Shown: positions 10,801-22,081, counted from the first letter of the stretch. The stretch is 64,000 bases of DNA from Podarcis raffonei (GCF_027172205.1 NC_070614.1:41407001-41471000), one strand, 5' to 3'. Made by a program: numbers and translations. Notes: generated from the letters alone by a model not told the origin.

Positions 10801-13800
10801 TCCTTCTAAGAATTTCCTCAATTAAACGAGATTTTCTTCAACCAAGCAATTTGGTCTCCCCACCCTCTCATGCAGCAATCACAGACATCTTGGGTAAGGG
10901 CGGAGTAGTTCAGTGGGTAGATCATCTGCTTTGCATGCAGAAGGTCAAAGGTTCAATCCTGGTATCTCCAGGTAGGGCTTGCAAAAGCTCCTGCCTGAAA
11001 CCTGGGGGAAGGACAGGTGCCAGTCACAGTAGACAGAGTAGATGAAGGAAGCAGTGTCCTGTGTTTCTACCTTGGAAGAAGCTGAGAGGTGGGGAGGACA
11101 ACCCAGGAGTTATGTGTGGGAAGGAACACCAGGGAACCCCACAGAGGGGCTCCCTGGAAATAGAGGAGAGTGTGACCAATTTCTAGAAGACATTTCACAA
11201 TCCACAGGAGGGCGATAGCTTTTATTTCCGGACATTTTAAAATGCATTTTAATTCCTGGCATTGTGGGGCTGGTCCCAAAAGCTGTGCAAGCTTTAGAGT
11301 TCCCCAGAGCTCTTCATCAGGCTAGGTGCTAAGCCATGTGGGGGCAGAGAAGGAGAAGCTGACTTGGCGTCAAAGCCATAAAGTCTGAGCGTAGGAAGAG
11401 GCAGCAGACTTAATTAGTTATGAGGCTCTTTCTGGGTGCTAGTTTCAGGTTACACATAGGGATGAAGAAATGGTAGGATGGGCGATTCCCCCAGTTTTGA
11501 AAAGGGGGGGGAAATACACTGATCAATTATTACCCAGGTCTACCTGCTGCCTTAAGCAAAGCAGCAGCTTCCCAGGGTCTTGGGTTTCCAAGTTAGAAAA
11601 AGGAAACTAAGATGTCTAAAAGGCTGAAGCATTTTCTCTATGAGGGCAGGATGGAGAGTTTGGGGGCCTGGGGCTCGTGTGGTGTAGTGGTTAGAGCTTT
11701 GGACTACGACCTGGCAGACCAGGGTTCCAATCCCCATTCTGGGTGATCTTGGGCCAAGTCACTCGCTTTCGGCCTAAGCTACCTCACAGGGTTGTTTTGA
11801 GGATGAAACAGGCAGGGTGAGAACTATGTATGTCCCTTTGATCTCCTAGGAGGATTCAAGAAACACGATGAAATGATAAAATAAAATTGCTTGGGTGAGG
11901 AGAGTTGCAGAGGCTTAAGCTTTTTAAATAAGCCTCTACTATGTCTCTGTTTCTCCTGTGAATTAAATGGAACCTCTTGTGTTCAGGGATAATAATAATC
12001 AGATGCTAGGATTGTACAAAAGAACAGGGAGGGCAAATTCTTTCCTGCTGTGGCTGGGGGCTTCCTGGGGATATTTGGTTGGCTGCTATTGCTAAATAGA
12101 ATACTAGACAATACAGTGGTACCTCAGATTAAGTATTTACCGTAATGCGTTCCGGAGGTCCGTTCTTAACCTGAAACTGTTTTTAACCTGAAGCACCACT
12201 TTAGCTAATGGGGCCTCCTGCTGCCGCTGGAGCACAATTTCTGTTCTCATCCTGAAGCAAAGTTCTTAACCCGAGGTACTATTTCTGGGTTAGCAGAGTC
12301 TGTAACCTGATGCGTATGTAACCCGAGGTACCACTGTATGGCATTGGGGGCTGTGCACATACATAACATTTAAAGCACATTATTTGCACCAAAGAATCCT
12401 GGGAACTGTAGTCCACCCTTGCAGAGCTACCATTCCCAGCACCCTTAACAAACTACCATTCTAGGGAATCTTTTGTCAGGTGTTTGACATGGAGCATGGC
12501 CTGTATGCAGCCTTGGAAGTCAAGAGAGATCTTTGCCGTTCGCAGCTGCAATCCTTCAAGGGGGGGAATGCAAAGAATAGCACCCAGCCATTTTAAGTGC
12601 AAAGCACACACTGGCAATCCATGGCCAGGCATAGAAGTCCCCCAAGATGAAGAGAAATTTCCTTCTGAGTGAATGTTTAACTTTGGCCTCAGGTACTGCA
12701 GCGGGAGATATGTGCAAAGATTTATCTCTCATTCATTGCTCTCCAGGAAGGCAGGGAAGGAGAAAAGGAAATTGCTCAGGTTTTACAATTCTGGCTTGGA
12801 CAGGAAAGATTAGAAAGGGAAAGTGGAGAGTCAAAACAGCTTAACCCTTTACCACCTGGTATGGAAAGAGGTGCGCAAATGGGTTGCCCGTCCCAACCAC
12901 CCAGCAGCCTGCCCTCCGCAACCAACTTTTGACAGTTGACATAAGAGACACATCTGAAGTACAGTATTACTTAACCATGTTTTATGAGCTTCTTCCCCAT
13001 AATGAACACCCAAGAACATATCTGCACAACTTGGGAAATTTGGTCAACTGACTGCAGCTGCTCAGCCGTCATCCTAAACCTGGCGGGGGGAGCCTTTAAA
13101 ATAGTGTTCAAGTTAACACCACCCTTTTTGTGGTGTAACTTACCGCCAGGTTGCTAGTCCACATGGGACCATGTCAGGATCCTGCCTAAGTCCCCACTCT
13201 CTAGTCCCATCCCATAACCTCTCCCTTCCCCTTTTCAGGGCTTATGTTGTTGGGCTCAGCTGGCTGGGTCCTGCTCCACTGAGTTGAGTGGGGTTGGGTC
13301 TCTGGCTGGTGTAAGCCCTGGAAAGGGGGTTTCCAGGGGTGTGGCACAGGCAGGACCCAAAAAGAGGACTTAGGCCAGATCCTAAACTAGCCAGCTCAGC
13401 ATTTTGACTTGTGAACCTGGCATAAGCCAGCAAAAACACCATTTAAAGATTTGTGCTCCTTCTGCCGGCTAAGCCAGCAGTAGCCCCGTTCCAGAATAGA
13501 GTTTGGATTTGGCGTCCTTTACCCTGAGTTAATTTTCCACCAGCTTCTTCTGTAGAGCATACTGCTAATGGGAAAATCTGAACCAAAGACTTGTCTTATT
13601 CATAGCATCCAGATGCTCTAGACTCATTCATGCAGATGCCAAGATGTTTGAACTTGTGTACACTGCGCAAGTTCAAACAAAAGTTGGCCCTGATGATTCT
13701 CCCCGATAAAAACTTCCTTTCTCTTACCAGCCTGGGTCAGCTGAAGCCAAGGCAGAACTACCATTCGATTATTCATTTCATTACACAAAAAGTCACGGAA

Positions 13801-14688
13801 TTCTTAACTACATTAGATTAACTATTTTTCAGGCAGGTTTCTTCCGCATTTAAAACCTGTGAGACAGGTAGTAGTTCATTTTCTCTCTCTCAAATGGGCT
13901 CACGGGAGAGATTTACCAGTTGAATCCCTGCCCGTTAAACAGCTGTTAAAAGGCACAGAAGACCTGCCTTTGAAAACAAGGGAAAAGCCTGCTTCACAAG
14001 AGGATAGCTGAAGTTAGGTTAGAATAATAATAAAGCTCCAGGCAATTAAAAAATAATAATCAGGAGGGGACAGTCAATTTTTCCTACCCACTCCTGCTCC
14101 TAGGAGCTCCTGCAGGATTGCTTCCCTCATCCCAACTGGGGATTCCCCATTTCCTTTTTGCCAGTGCTTTTTTTCTGGGGGGGACCTAGGGGTACTCATA
14201 CCCCTAAACATTTTGCAAATCTTTGTACTTTTGTCCATTTACTGTATTTATTTCCCCCAACTTATAAAACTATAAAATGGTGATTTTTTCCCCCTTGAGT
14301 CAAAATGAGAGTACCCCTAAACATTTTTTAAGAAAAAAAGAGCTCCTTTTTTTTGCCAACTTATCTGGGCATATAGACAAACAACACCAGCCTGATCGGC
14401 AGATAAAAGCTTTTAAAAGAATATGGCAATGATCCTTCCATAACGTCTCCAATCGAAGCTGCCTTTAAGGGGGGCAACTATCTGCATCTCTTCCCCCATC
14501 GCTGTCTGCGAACTCTGACTTCTATTTGCAAATTTTGCAAACTTCCAGAGCAAGAACTCGATCGAGCCATTCTCCTTTTTGCTGGGGGTGGGAGAAGGGA
14601 TTTACAGGACTTGCGGCAAGATTTACCTCTACACCCCCCCCTTTCCCAAGTTTCCTGGCAATTTCCCCCTACCTGAAAGCACCTCCAT
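7375..14688 (-). CDS. CTF2: Cardiotrophin-2/neuropoietin-like cytokine (IL-6 family), three coding exons
   Basis: Secreted four-helix cytokine of the IL-6/LIF group, expected to signal through gp130-containing receptors. Exons (minus strand): 14688-14673, 8742-8561, 7836-7375; predicted 219 aa (human CTF1 about 201, mouse Ctf2 about 204). Exon 2 carries helix A (GIKNAYNLAINMQ..LLADYV), which aligns with the Ctf2 helix A (GQAYSLALYMQ..LLQTYL). Exon 3 carries EPFTNAGF (Ctf2 SPFSDPGF), DAERLQQ, the LASIMASMGL helix (Ctf2 MAAIMTALGL) and a C-terminal helix D, YRVCHLYRDWVLRCVKDLSLL, shared with CTF1 and CTF2. Two N-glycosylation sequons (NVT, NAS) and three cysteines are visible. Phases agree: exon 1 to 2 phase 1, exon 2 to 3 phase 0 (donor AAG/GTGTGT, acceptor TTTCTCAG). 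Exons 2 and 3 are firm. Exon 1 is an inference because it encodes only MEVLS plus one base. The gene lies head to head with BCL7C, as CTF1 does in human. CTF1 and CTF2 cannot be fully separated by eye; resemblance favours CTF2. Confidence 0.85.
8228..8500 (+). mobile_element. tRNA-derived SINE in cardiotrophin intron 2
   Basis: GCCAGTGCGGCCTCATG..GATCAGGTTTCAAATCCTCG (B box)..GGGCCAGCCACTGCCCC..CCTCACAGGGTTGGTG..AGATATAAAAG. Confidence 0.65.
8561..8742 (-). CDS. CTF2: Cardiotrophin exon 2 (helix A)
   Basis: 182 nt between a strong polypyrimidine acceptor (CTTCTTCTTCTGCAG) and donor AAG/GTGTGT. The donor starts a short (GT)n run, so the donor context could vary between individuals by slippage. 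It encodes the N-terminal linker and helix A. Confidence 0.85.
9000..9140 (-). mobile_element. SINE fragment, reverse orientation
   Basis: CTACCTGTGAGGTAGGTTAG..ACTGGGCCAAAGTCACC..GGAGTCCAACACTCT is the reverse complement of the GGGCCAAGTCAC SINE group. Confidence 0.55.
9654..10210. mobile_element. Possible LTR-type remnant
   Basis: Block starting TGTGGGGGGCCAGG with an internal AATAAATCC near the far end. There are no clear inverted ends or target duplication, so the class is a guess. Confidence 0.25.
10245..10345. repeat. Unclassified dispersed repeat, short copy
   Basis: ATTGTCTTCCATGAATACAG..GTGGAGGCCAATTCTGGA, about 85-90% alike to the 56 kb copy by eye. Confidence 0.5.
10893..11060 (+). 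mobile_element. tRNA-derived SINE
   Basis: GGCGGAGTAGTTCAGTGGGT (A box), CTGCTTTGCATGCAGAAGG, AGGTTCAATCCTGG (B box), GCCTGAAACCTGGGG body. It resembles a tRNA 5' half but no full cloverleaf follows. Confidence 0.75.
11665..11885 (+). mobile_element. tRNA-derived SINE
   Basis: GTGGTGTAGTGGTTAGAGCT (A box), AGGGTTCCAATCCCC (B box), GGGCCAAGTCACTCG, CCTCACAGGGTTGTTTTGAG. Confidence 0.8.
12114..12336. mobile_element. TA-flanked MITE (mariner/pogo-like termini)
   Basis: 223 bp; starts CAGTGGTACCTCAG, ends CCCGAGGTACCACTG, flanked by TA on both sides. Much of it is a degenerate inverted repeat. No coding capacity. Confidence 0.85.
12380..12480. mobile_element. Copy of the CTACAGTTCCCAGGATTC palindromic MITE
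   Basis: AAGAATCCTGGGAACTGTAG..CATTCCCAGCACCCTTAACAAACTAC; mirrored arms around an A/T spacer. It directly follows a TA-flanked MITE. Confidence 0.55.
12500..14150. other. Cardiotrophin intron 1, no further feature seen
   Basis: Unique-looking sequence with no alternative cytokine exon detected. Confidence 0.4.
14162..14344. mobile_element. hAT-like MITE (CAGTGCTTTTTTTCT family)
   Basis: Starts CAGTGCTTTTTTTCTGG; has ACCCCTAAACATTTT near both ends. No coding capacity. Confidence 0.75.
14673..14688 (-). CDS. CTF2: Proposed micro first coding exon of the cardiotrophin gene
   Basis: ATG GAG GTG CTT TCA G followed by donor GTAGGG. It leaves phase 1, which exon 2 (starting TG GAC TTG after CTTCTGCAG) needs. 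It sits just downstream, in the sense of transcription, of a CpG island. It would give an N-terminus without a signal peptide, as in CTF1, whereas mouse Ctf2 has one. Support is splice logic and position only; another first exon with a signal peptide could exist. Confidence 0.45.
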
Positions 14689-14699
14689 TCTTGCAGCAG

Positions 14700-15110
14700 T
14701 GCCTTTGGAGCCTCGGATTACCTCCACTTGTTGCACCTTCGTCGCGGCGCGCTTCTTATAGGACTCGGGTTTCCTCCCCCCCCCCCGCGCGCCGCCTCCC
14801 TCGTCCTATCCCGGGATCGCAGGCGACTCGCGGATTCCAGGAGGCTGAGATCACACATGCCTCCGTTCCCGGAACAAGGAATCTAATCTCCTCTCCCTTT
14901 TCTCCCCCCGCCCCGACCTCCACGAAACTTGGCACTTGTCCGCTCGTCCGCGGGGGTAACTGGGCGCGGGCAGATCAAGGGGCAGGCTAGAGGGCACGGC
15001 CCGCGGGCCGCATGCCTCTCTCCGCCCCCTTCTCCTTGGGGTACCGATGAATGGCCGTCCACTTGCCCCCGGGCCAAAAGTCAGCTCGTGGGACTTAAAG
15101 GGGCCGCGGT
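14700..15110. promoter_or_regulatory. CpG island at the 5' end of the cardiotrophin gene
   Basis: GC-rich, CpG-dense block (for example GTCGCGGCGCGC, GGGCCCGCGGGCCGC) in otherwise AT-leaning DNA, directly upstream of the proposed first exon on the minus strand. CpG density and position suggest a promoter. Confidence 0.6.
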
Positions 15111-15332
15111 TACTTTTTTAAAATTTTTGGGCTAGGGTGGGAAGATCAGAGAGAGGAAGCTGCAGACCCTATGATTTAATTCAACTCCATCCAAATATTT
15201 CTGTCTTCAAGGATTTTCCAGAGCCAATCCAAACATGAAAAGCAGCCAAGTTAAAAATCCGGTGCATTAAATGATTACAAAACAGCAGGTCAGTAAAGAG
15301 AGAGAAAAAAAGACAGCAACATAGGAAAAGAT

Positions 15333-15468
15333 GTGTATCTGAAGAAGTGTGCATGCACACGAAAGCTCATACCAAGAACTAACTTAGTTGGTCTTTAAGG
15401 TGCTACTGGAAAGAAAAAATTTTTTTTGTTTTGACTATGGCAGACCAACACGGCTACCTATCTGTAAT
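15333..15468. mobile_element. Retroelement-tail repeat with a hammerhead-like hairpin
   Basis: CTGAAGA-A-stem-GAAAGC with a perfect GTGTGCA/TGCACAC stem, then GTTGGTCTTTAAGGTGCTAC and GCAGACCAACACGGCTACC, a tail widespread in amniote genomes. The element class (perhaps Penelope-like) is inferred. Confidence 0.5.
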
Positions 15469-16432
15469 AGGAAAAGATGAATTATGAAGAGTTCGGAGGA
15501 ACTGAAAGCATGGATTCGTTTTATTTAGGAAAGAACCATACAGGGGTGGAATTAGCCCCCCCACCCCAGGGATTTTAAAGTGTGGGCCCAGTTTACATAG
15601 TTATTATAATATTGGGGTCTCAGAATTAAGTGTTATTTTTTTAAAAAACACACCTTGTTTTAAATTAGCAGAAAACAATTTTGGGACCTATGCAATTTCT
15701 TCTTCTGAGCCATCCCATCCCGGAGTATCCAGAGTGCTTCTTCTGACACCGGTCGAAGCTGATCCAATAATAAAAATAGATTTATTTTAAATTTTTATTT
15801 TTTGGAAAACATAACAGAAAAATAAACTCAAATGTGGCTGAAACCTTTAGCGGTTTCAATGAATTGTCTTAAGCTGCGCAGTCTGAGCCTATTTACTTAA
15901 AAGGGAGACCCACTATGTTCCAGGGAACTGACTTCCAAGTACAGTTGAAATGGACAGCTTTTGATCACTGCATATTTTATCCTTCGGTATCTCCAAAGAG
16001 CATCTGGATATGCGACTGTAATTGCTTGATCTATGAATTAGTTAAAATGTAAATGATTAGTTAAATAATTATTCATTATCAAAACTGGTTTGGGAGTATT
16101 ATGCATTGGAAGGACTACAAAAAGTACTTAGGCCAAACCTCGACACGCTTCACTCACCAGTTCCCGAAAGGTCAGTCCTGCCCAATTAAGAAGAATGCTG
16201 TGTAATTTAAGTAAGAAAGCTCAGACACACTGTTACAGCCCGGTTTGGCGGTAGTGGTGGAACCGGATAGCAAACTTTCAACAACAGCCTTGCTGTGCGT
16301 GCCAAAACTGATCAGGACAGAGACTGTACAGCAGGGGATTTTTTATTTGCCAAAAAAAAGGGGGGGGGGTGCAAGAATACCAGGATAAACAACCAAACCA
16401 AAAAAGACAAGAAAAGCAAGTTCAACGTTTTA

Positions 16433-17100
16433 CAGTGGTTCCTTGGTTCTCAAATGCCTTGGTTTTCAAACGCTTTGGTTCTCAAACTCTGAAAACCCAG
16501 AAGCAAGTGTTCCAGTTTTTGAACATTTTTTGGAAGCCGAACATCCTATGTGGCTGTTGGCTATCGTTTCCAAGGCATCTGTACCAATTAGAAGCTGTTC
16601 CTTGGTTTTTGAACATTTTGGAAGTCAAATGGACTTCCGGAACAGATTAAGTTTGGCGCTCTTGTTTTTGATGTTTAATTTGTGTTTGTTTTTAGGCATT
16701 TTTGATTAATTTGTTTTTGTGACTGTCTGGAACCCAGTTCAGCTACTGATGGATTGATTGTGTGATAGTGGAAATGGATAAAAGCCACCCATCCAAGCAA
16801 TGACTATCATCAGTGCAGGTAAGAATTATTATTATTTTTTAATTTTTATCATCTACAATACTGTCTTATTTATTTTATAGTACAGTACATTGATTATTGC
16901 TTTCATTTTATGGATCAATGGTCTCGTTAGATAGTAAAATTCATGTTCAATTGCTGTTTTAGGGTTTTTTTAAAAAAGTCTGGAACGGATTAATTAGTTT
17001 TACATTACTTTCTATGGGAAAGCGTGCGTTGGTTTCAGAACGCTTTGGTTTTGGAACGGACTTCCAGAATAGATTAAGTTTGAGAACCAAGGTACCACCG
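16433..17100. mobile_element. 668-bp TA-flanked DNA element with CAGTGGTTCC terminus
   Basis: Starts CAGTGGTTCCTTGGTTCTCA and ends GAGAACCAAGGTACCACCG, flanked by TA. It is longer than the common MITE. Sub-terminal regions repeat the CGCTTTGGTTTT / GGAACGGA(C)TTCC motifs. No transposase ORF seen. A piece near 59203-59311 is related. Confidence 0.7.
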
Positions 17101-17439
17101 TATTTGCTAATCAAATGTTACCGCAAAGGATGTTTTCCCCCTTGTGAAGAGAAACCCTGGAAATGGGGAATAGAAGTTGGGCTGAAAAAATTATCCTATC
17201 TACCCTCGAGTCAGGACTGTCCCTGGACAATAGGGACACTTGGAAAGTCTGTAATTAAGGGGATGGGCAACTCCTCTTTGACGAAAGGTTAAAACATTTG
17301 GGACTTATTAGGTTAGAGGAAAGGTTGAGGTGTAAACAATTAGGCATTGTGGTGAGAAAGTGGATCGTAGCCCACTGACAATGTTCTGTTTCCAATGTCC
17401 TGTGTGCCTACTGTAAGAAGAGGGTGCCATTGGCCTGGT

Positions 17440-17880
17440 CTTAAATGCTCTTAAATGGCTGATCCACACCATTCTAAAAAGTTTTTATATCTATTCCATA
17501 CCTCATAAATTGATTTTCTTATTGTGTGCTTCAGGAACCCTCTATGAACTTTGACTTTGTCATACCATAAATATGTGTGCCATCCATATTTATTATCATG
17601 CCTTCTAAATCTAGTAAGTCTGTATTCTCCAACAATATCCAATCCCTCAGCCAGCAAAGGCAGGACGCCTCATAATATAATTTCAAGTCTGGTAGGGAGA
17701 ATCCACCTCTTTCTTTTACAACTGTGAGAAGTTTATATTTACCAGTAATTATTGGTTTTTCCCCGCCAGATAAATCTTGATAATGCTTTTTGCCAATCCT
17801 TAAAGTGTCCCACCCCACTGATCACTGGGTTTGTTTGAAATAAAAACAACATCTTAGGTGGCATATACATCTTTACAGCA
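17440..17880 (-). mobile_element. L1 LINE fragment (ORF2 C-terminal part)
   Basis: The minus strand reads ..ERGGFSLPDLKLYYEASCL..LRDWI.. and ..GWHTYLWYDKVKVH..IRKSIYEVWNRYK.., typical of the L1 ORF2 C-terminus; it is frame-broken. Confidence 0.8.
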
Positions 17881-18754
17881 GATAGTCTTCCCCAAAATGA
17901 TCATTTCATCCTTCACCTCATGGCTGATCCACTCTGGCCCTGCACATTAGTTTCCCTGAGGCACCTAGGCTGACCACTGTTGGGGAGAAAATGCCAGGCC
18001 AGCAGGATTCCTTGGCGTATCACAGCATGATCATTCTTGCATGGTTTCATCAAAACTGTCAGTTGTTTGAGCGAGAGCTCTGTATCACCAGGAAGTTTGC
18101 ACCCATACTGAGTTTATATAAGTTTATAAACCTAGACACGTACAACAAGGTAGTTAATGATAATGCACACAGTCATAAAATAGTAAAAGATTATAAAATT
18201 AAAATCAATACGGAGTTTACTTTTACGGTAAGTCAGGTCAAGGGCGGGGGGGGGAAAACCCAAAAGCCTAGATGGCTTATCGTAAAATAATACCGGAAGA
18301 TCTGTTTAGAAAGGAATGTTTTCTTTTTTTCCTTTTTCTTTTAAGCCGATTCTCACAGTCACCATTCTGAAAATCTCATGTTGGGGTGTTGGACACATGG
18401 ACACAGTTACCACACATATGATGTAAGGAATGAAGTGCGATGCCCATCCAGACCCTACGACCCACATCCTTTCAGGGGGCAGGATAAGGAGCAAGAATGG
18501 ATAGGTGCAGGTTTTTGCAGGAACAAATGAACATAAGTTGTTTAAGATGCATATGTGGTGTTGGCAAATGTAAGCTTTTGGGTTACACAGAACTCTTCGC
18601 CACAAAGATTTTTCTTTTTAAACGGAGTGTGCTATACATGCTTAAAGAGTTGACTATTCTGTCCTTGTTCAACAGGTGCAGAGTGACTTTAGCCTTGTGC
18701 TTGCTAGTCTCTCTTGTTTGTCTCGCTAGAACACCCCCCCATCCACAAACGAAC

Positions 18755-18990
18755 CTTGGGATCTATAGTTTCTTAAGGGTGCTGAGAGTTGGAAAGAACT
18801 GTGAGGGTCCTCTAGTCCAACCCCCTGCAATGCAGGAATCTTTTGTCCATTGTGGGGGTCGAACCCACAACCATGAGATTAAGAATCTCATGCTGTGCCA
18901 ACTGAGCTATTCAGAGCCATTTGTTAGGAGACCCTTCTTCACAGAGCTTCAGTTTCCAGCAATTCCCTGAACAAACTACAGTTCCCAGGA
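18755..18990. mobile_element. Palindromic MITE interrupted by a tRNA-Lys-type SINE
   Basis: Left part ATCTATAGTTTCTTAAGGGTGCTGAG and right part CAAACTACAGTTCCCAGGAA belong to the CTACAGTTCCCAGGATTC repeat; a SINE (18790-18915) sits between them. Confidence 0.6.
18790..18915 (-). mobile_element. tRNA-Lys-type SINE with CR1-like tail
   Basis: Same head and tail as at 2.5 kb; inserted in a palindromic MITE. Confidence 0.8.
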
Positions 18991-20230
18991 AATTTGTTAC
19001 TATTTGAAAATTGACGGGGCAATTTCCCCAGCATAATGTTATAGATCAGGGCAGGGAGAACAACCTTTTCCACTCTGAGGGCCTCAATCCCCTCTGGGAA
19101 AACCTCCTGAGGGCCACATCCACAGCACTGGATGCAAATGTTCCCTTTGTATGGGCAGGGCAGTTTCTACACACACACTCCTTTCTGCCCAGGTGAGCAG
19201 GAAGCGTCATCATCTGAATGCAAGGACACGTTCCAGCTAGGCAAAAACACACGGGATTCGAATCCAGGCCACAGAGGAGGATGTGGCCTCGGGAGAGATC
19301 TGCAGGACAGACAGAGAAGCTTGAGGGGTTTCTTTTGTCCCTTGGGCCTCACCCCATCCATGACACGGAGGGATTTGGGGAGTAGAGAAGCCTAGCTGCT
19401 GAGCGAGGGCAACTGAGCCTTGTCTTCAGACTGATGCTGGGTTGCAACATTATGTGGTCAAGCTGCGAACGATAATCCATCTTGTTGGGCTACCCAAGGA
19501 ATTTTGCTGGTTACTTTCTTTAAGGAAGCAGGCTGGCCGGCTGGGATTTCCCCTGTTGTTTTCCCCAAGAAAATGACAATGTTATCTGAACTCAAGGAGA
19601 CAAGGGGGTCGCAGTGGGAAAGGCGCAGAAACACGATCCTTATGTTCCCTTCCACAGTACCTTTGCACAGAATGTGCATTTGTTCTCGCACTTTTAAAAA
19701 CCATCTCCCTCTTCTTCCCAAAAGCTTGAGGGTAGCGTACCTTTTCACAACCACCTCCACGGTGGTGAAGAGGGGGCCTTGTTGGTAGTGGCACCCCTCC
19801 TGTCCCCAGGGAGGATTTTGGCAGCTTTTTACAAAGCAAATCCTATACATGACTGCACAGAAGTAAGCCCCATAGGATCACAGCTCAATTCTTCCAAGGT
19901 TTTTACAGCTTTTTAAAAAAAAATTCCTGGATTGTGTTTTTTTTTTACAAATAGCTTCGTGAACTGCCCAGGTTGGTGGGCGGTACGAAAGTGCAATCCA
20001 TCAATCGGATTTAGAACTTTTTAGGGCTTCTAAGCCAGTCATAGTTTTTACTAGCTGTTCCTTATTTTTTTATATATGTATTCAGTATGATTTATCGGTT
20101 GTTTCTTGCTGTTTCACTGGTTTTCATTGTTTGATTTATATTGGTTTTTATCCTATAACAAGAGGTTAAGCTGCCCTGAGAGTGCCTGTGTGCTGAAGGT
20201 TTGGAGGACACACCCTTAATATTAAGTAAA
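18991..20230. other. Intergenic, repeat scraps only
   Basis: Fragments of the GGGCCACATT repeat and of an L2-like tail; no exon recognised. Confidence 0.4.
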
Positions 20231-20715
20231 TCATAGAATCATAATATTGTAGAGTTGGAAGAGGCCCAAGGGTCATGTAGTCCAGCCCCGGCAATGCAGG
20301 AATCTCAACTAGATCATACATGACAGATGTTCAAAAACCTCCAAGGAAGGAGCATCCACAACCTCTCAAATGAGTCTGTTCGACTCTCGAACAGCTCTTA
20401 CTGTCAGAAAGTTCTTCCTTTCTTGTAACTTGAAGCCATTGGTTTGAGTCCTACCCTCCGGAGCAGGAGAAAACAAACTTGTTCCATCTTCCATGTGATA
20501 GCTGTCTAGATATTTGAAGACATCTATCAGATCTCCTCTGTCACTTCTTTTCCAGACAAAACATACCCAGCTCCTTTCAACAGTTCTTCATAAGGCATGG
20601 TTTCCAGACCCTCGATCATCTTGGTCGCCCTCCTCTGCTCACGTTCCAGCTTGTCAACATCCCTCTTCCATGGTGGTGTCCGAAATTGGACACAGTATTC
20701 CAGGTGTGGCATGGA
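20231..20715 (-). mobile_element. CR1 LINE 3' end
   Basis: The minus strand reads MPHLEYCVQFRTPPWKRDVD, then LEREQRRATKMIEGLETMPY, the canonical CR1 C-terminus. Its 3' end abuts GAATCATAATATTGTAGAGT. Confidence 0.9.
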
Positions 20716-20888
20716 GGCTGCCCCTCATATGTAGACTGAGTACAACAAAAGGCTTGGCTGCCCATTTCCTCCCGAGGTGAGGGGAAGTGGCATAGCTGAT
20801 AAGCCTGGCAGGACAGCTTACTCTATGGCATTAACTCCTTCATGCATTACCGGTAATTAGACTCAAGAATACTGGTTATATGATGCTA

Positions 20889-21250
20889 GGTAAAGGTAAA
20901 GGTACCCCTGCCCGTACGGGCCAGTCTTGCCAGACTCTGGGGTTGTGCGCCCATCTCACTCTATAGGCCGGGGGCCAGCGCTGTCCGGAGACACTTCCGG
21001 GTCACGTGGCCAGCGTGACATCGCTGCTCTGGCGAGCCAGAGCCGCACACGGAAACGCCGTTTACCTTCCCGCTAGTAAGCGGTCCCTATTTATCTACTT
21101 GCACCCGAGGGTGCTTTCGAACTGCTAGGTTGGCAGGCGCTGGGACCGAGCAACGGGAGCGCACCCCGCCGCGGGGATTCGAACCGCCGACCTTTCGATC
21201 GGCAAGCCCTAGGCGCTGAGGCTTTTACCCACAGCGCCACCCACGTCCCT
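20889..21250 (-). mobile_element. tRNA-related squamate-type SINE, about 360 bp
   Basis: Minus strand: GGGACGTGGGTGGCGCTGTG head with the B box GGTTCGAATCCCCGCGG, a CpG-rich body (ACGTGACCCGGAAGTG), and a CTTTAC repeat tail. CpGs are largely preserved, so it is a young copy. Confidence 0.85.
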
Positions 21251-21254
21251 TTTT

Positions 21255-22080
21255 ATATGATGCTAGTTACTACAAATAAGAGACTGCCCTAATAACCTTA
21301 GTCTGCCCAGTGGCAGAGAAGACAATTGGATTCCTGGGGCAGCACGCGTGCCCTGCGCCCAGAGGTGGGGCCAGTCGCCCATGTGGCGGGGTGAGCTGGG
21401 GCAGGACGCTCTGCGGGGCCGCCGAGGAGTTTTGCTGCCTCCTCCCACTCAGCTGCCCTACAGCTGAAGGGGAGGTGGGCAGACCATTTGGGGCAGCACG
21501 GAGCCTGTGGGTGCCCAAGCCACCGTATCACTCCCAGCTGAGATGCGTGGCTCGGGCGCATTACAGGCTCCACAGTGAGTGCCATCCGCCATTTTGTCAC
21601 CCCCCTCAGTGGTGACACCTGGGGCGGTCCTCACCCACCGCACCCCCTTCCTCCGCTCCTGAGTCTGCCCTCAGGCAGCCCCCACTGACCTACCTATTTT
21701 GTGTGTGTGTTTTTTTTTAAAAAAAACTTACAATCAGTTGAAAGGGTGACACAGCCTGTCAGCTTCCACCTCCTTAGTCTCAGTGTTGCTCTTGCACAAC
21801 TCAATGTGGAGGAAGAGAGGGAGGAAACTGCAATTAGGTGACTCCGCCTCTCATTGGCTCTGGCTCCACCTACTGTTGGCCTCCCGGCTTTCTGCCTCAC
21901 CAGTCCCAACCACCACTGCCTGCCCTATAACCCACCCCCCAACCTAGCCTGCTGCCTTCAGATGACCCTGCCCCATTGATTCCAAAGTGAGAGCTGGCTG
22001 CAGGTGCAGTTGTCTTTTGTACATCTTGTCTGTCATCTTAGGCAGCAGAGAGTATCTTGGGGCCATGCTATACAATCTAT
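21255..22080. other. Intergenic GC-rich stretch
   Basis: GC-rich to about 21660 with modest CpG; frames open on both strands but with no known motif. Confidence 0.4.
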
Positions 22081-22081
22081 A

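Noticed and set aside
10893-10970. Apparent tRNA gene
   Set aside because: Only the 5' half with A and B boxes looks tRNA-like; SINE body follows and no acceptor stem pairs.
14526-14990. 154-codon plus-strand ORF over the cardiotrophin CpG island
   Set aside because: Proline/serine-rich low-complexity frame typical of CpG islands, no homology recognised.
17451-17818. Minus-strand ORF pair resembling a protein
   Set aside because: L1 ORF2 C-terminal fragments, frame-broken and 5'-truncated.
18497-18970. 157-codon plus-strand ORF
   Set aside because: Runs through a MITE and a reversed SINE; no coding signature.
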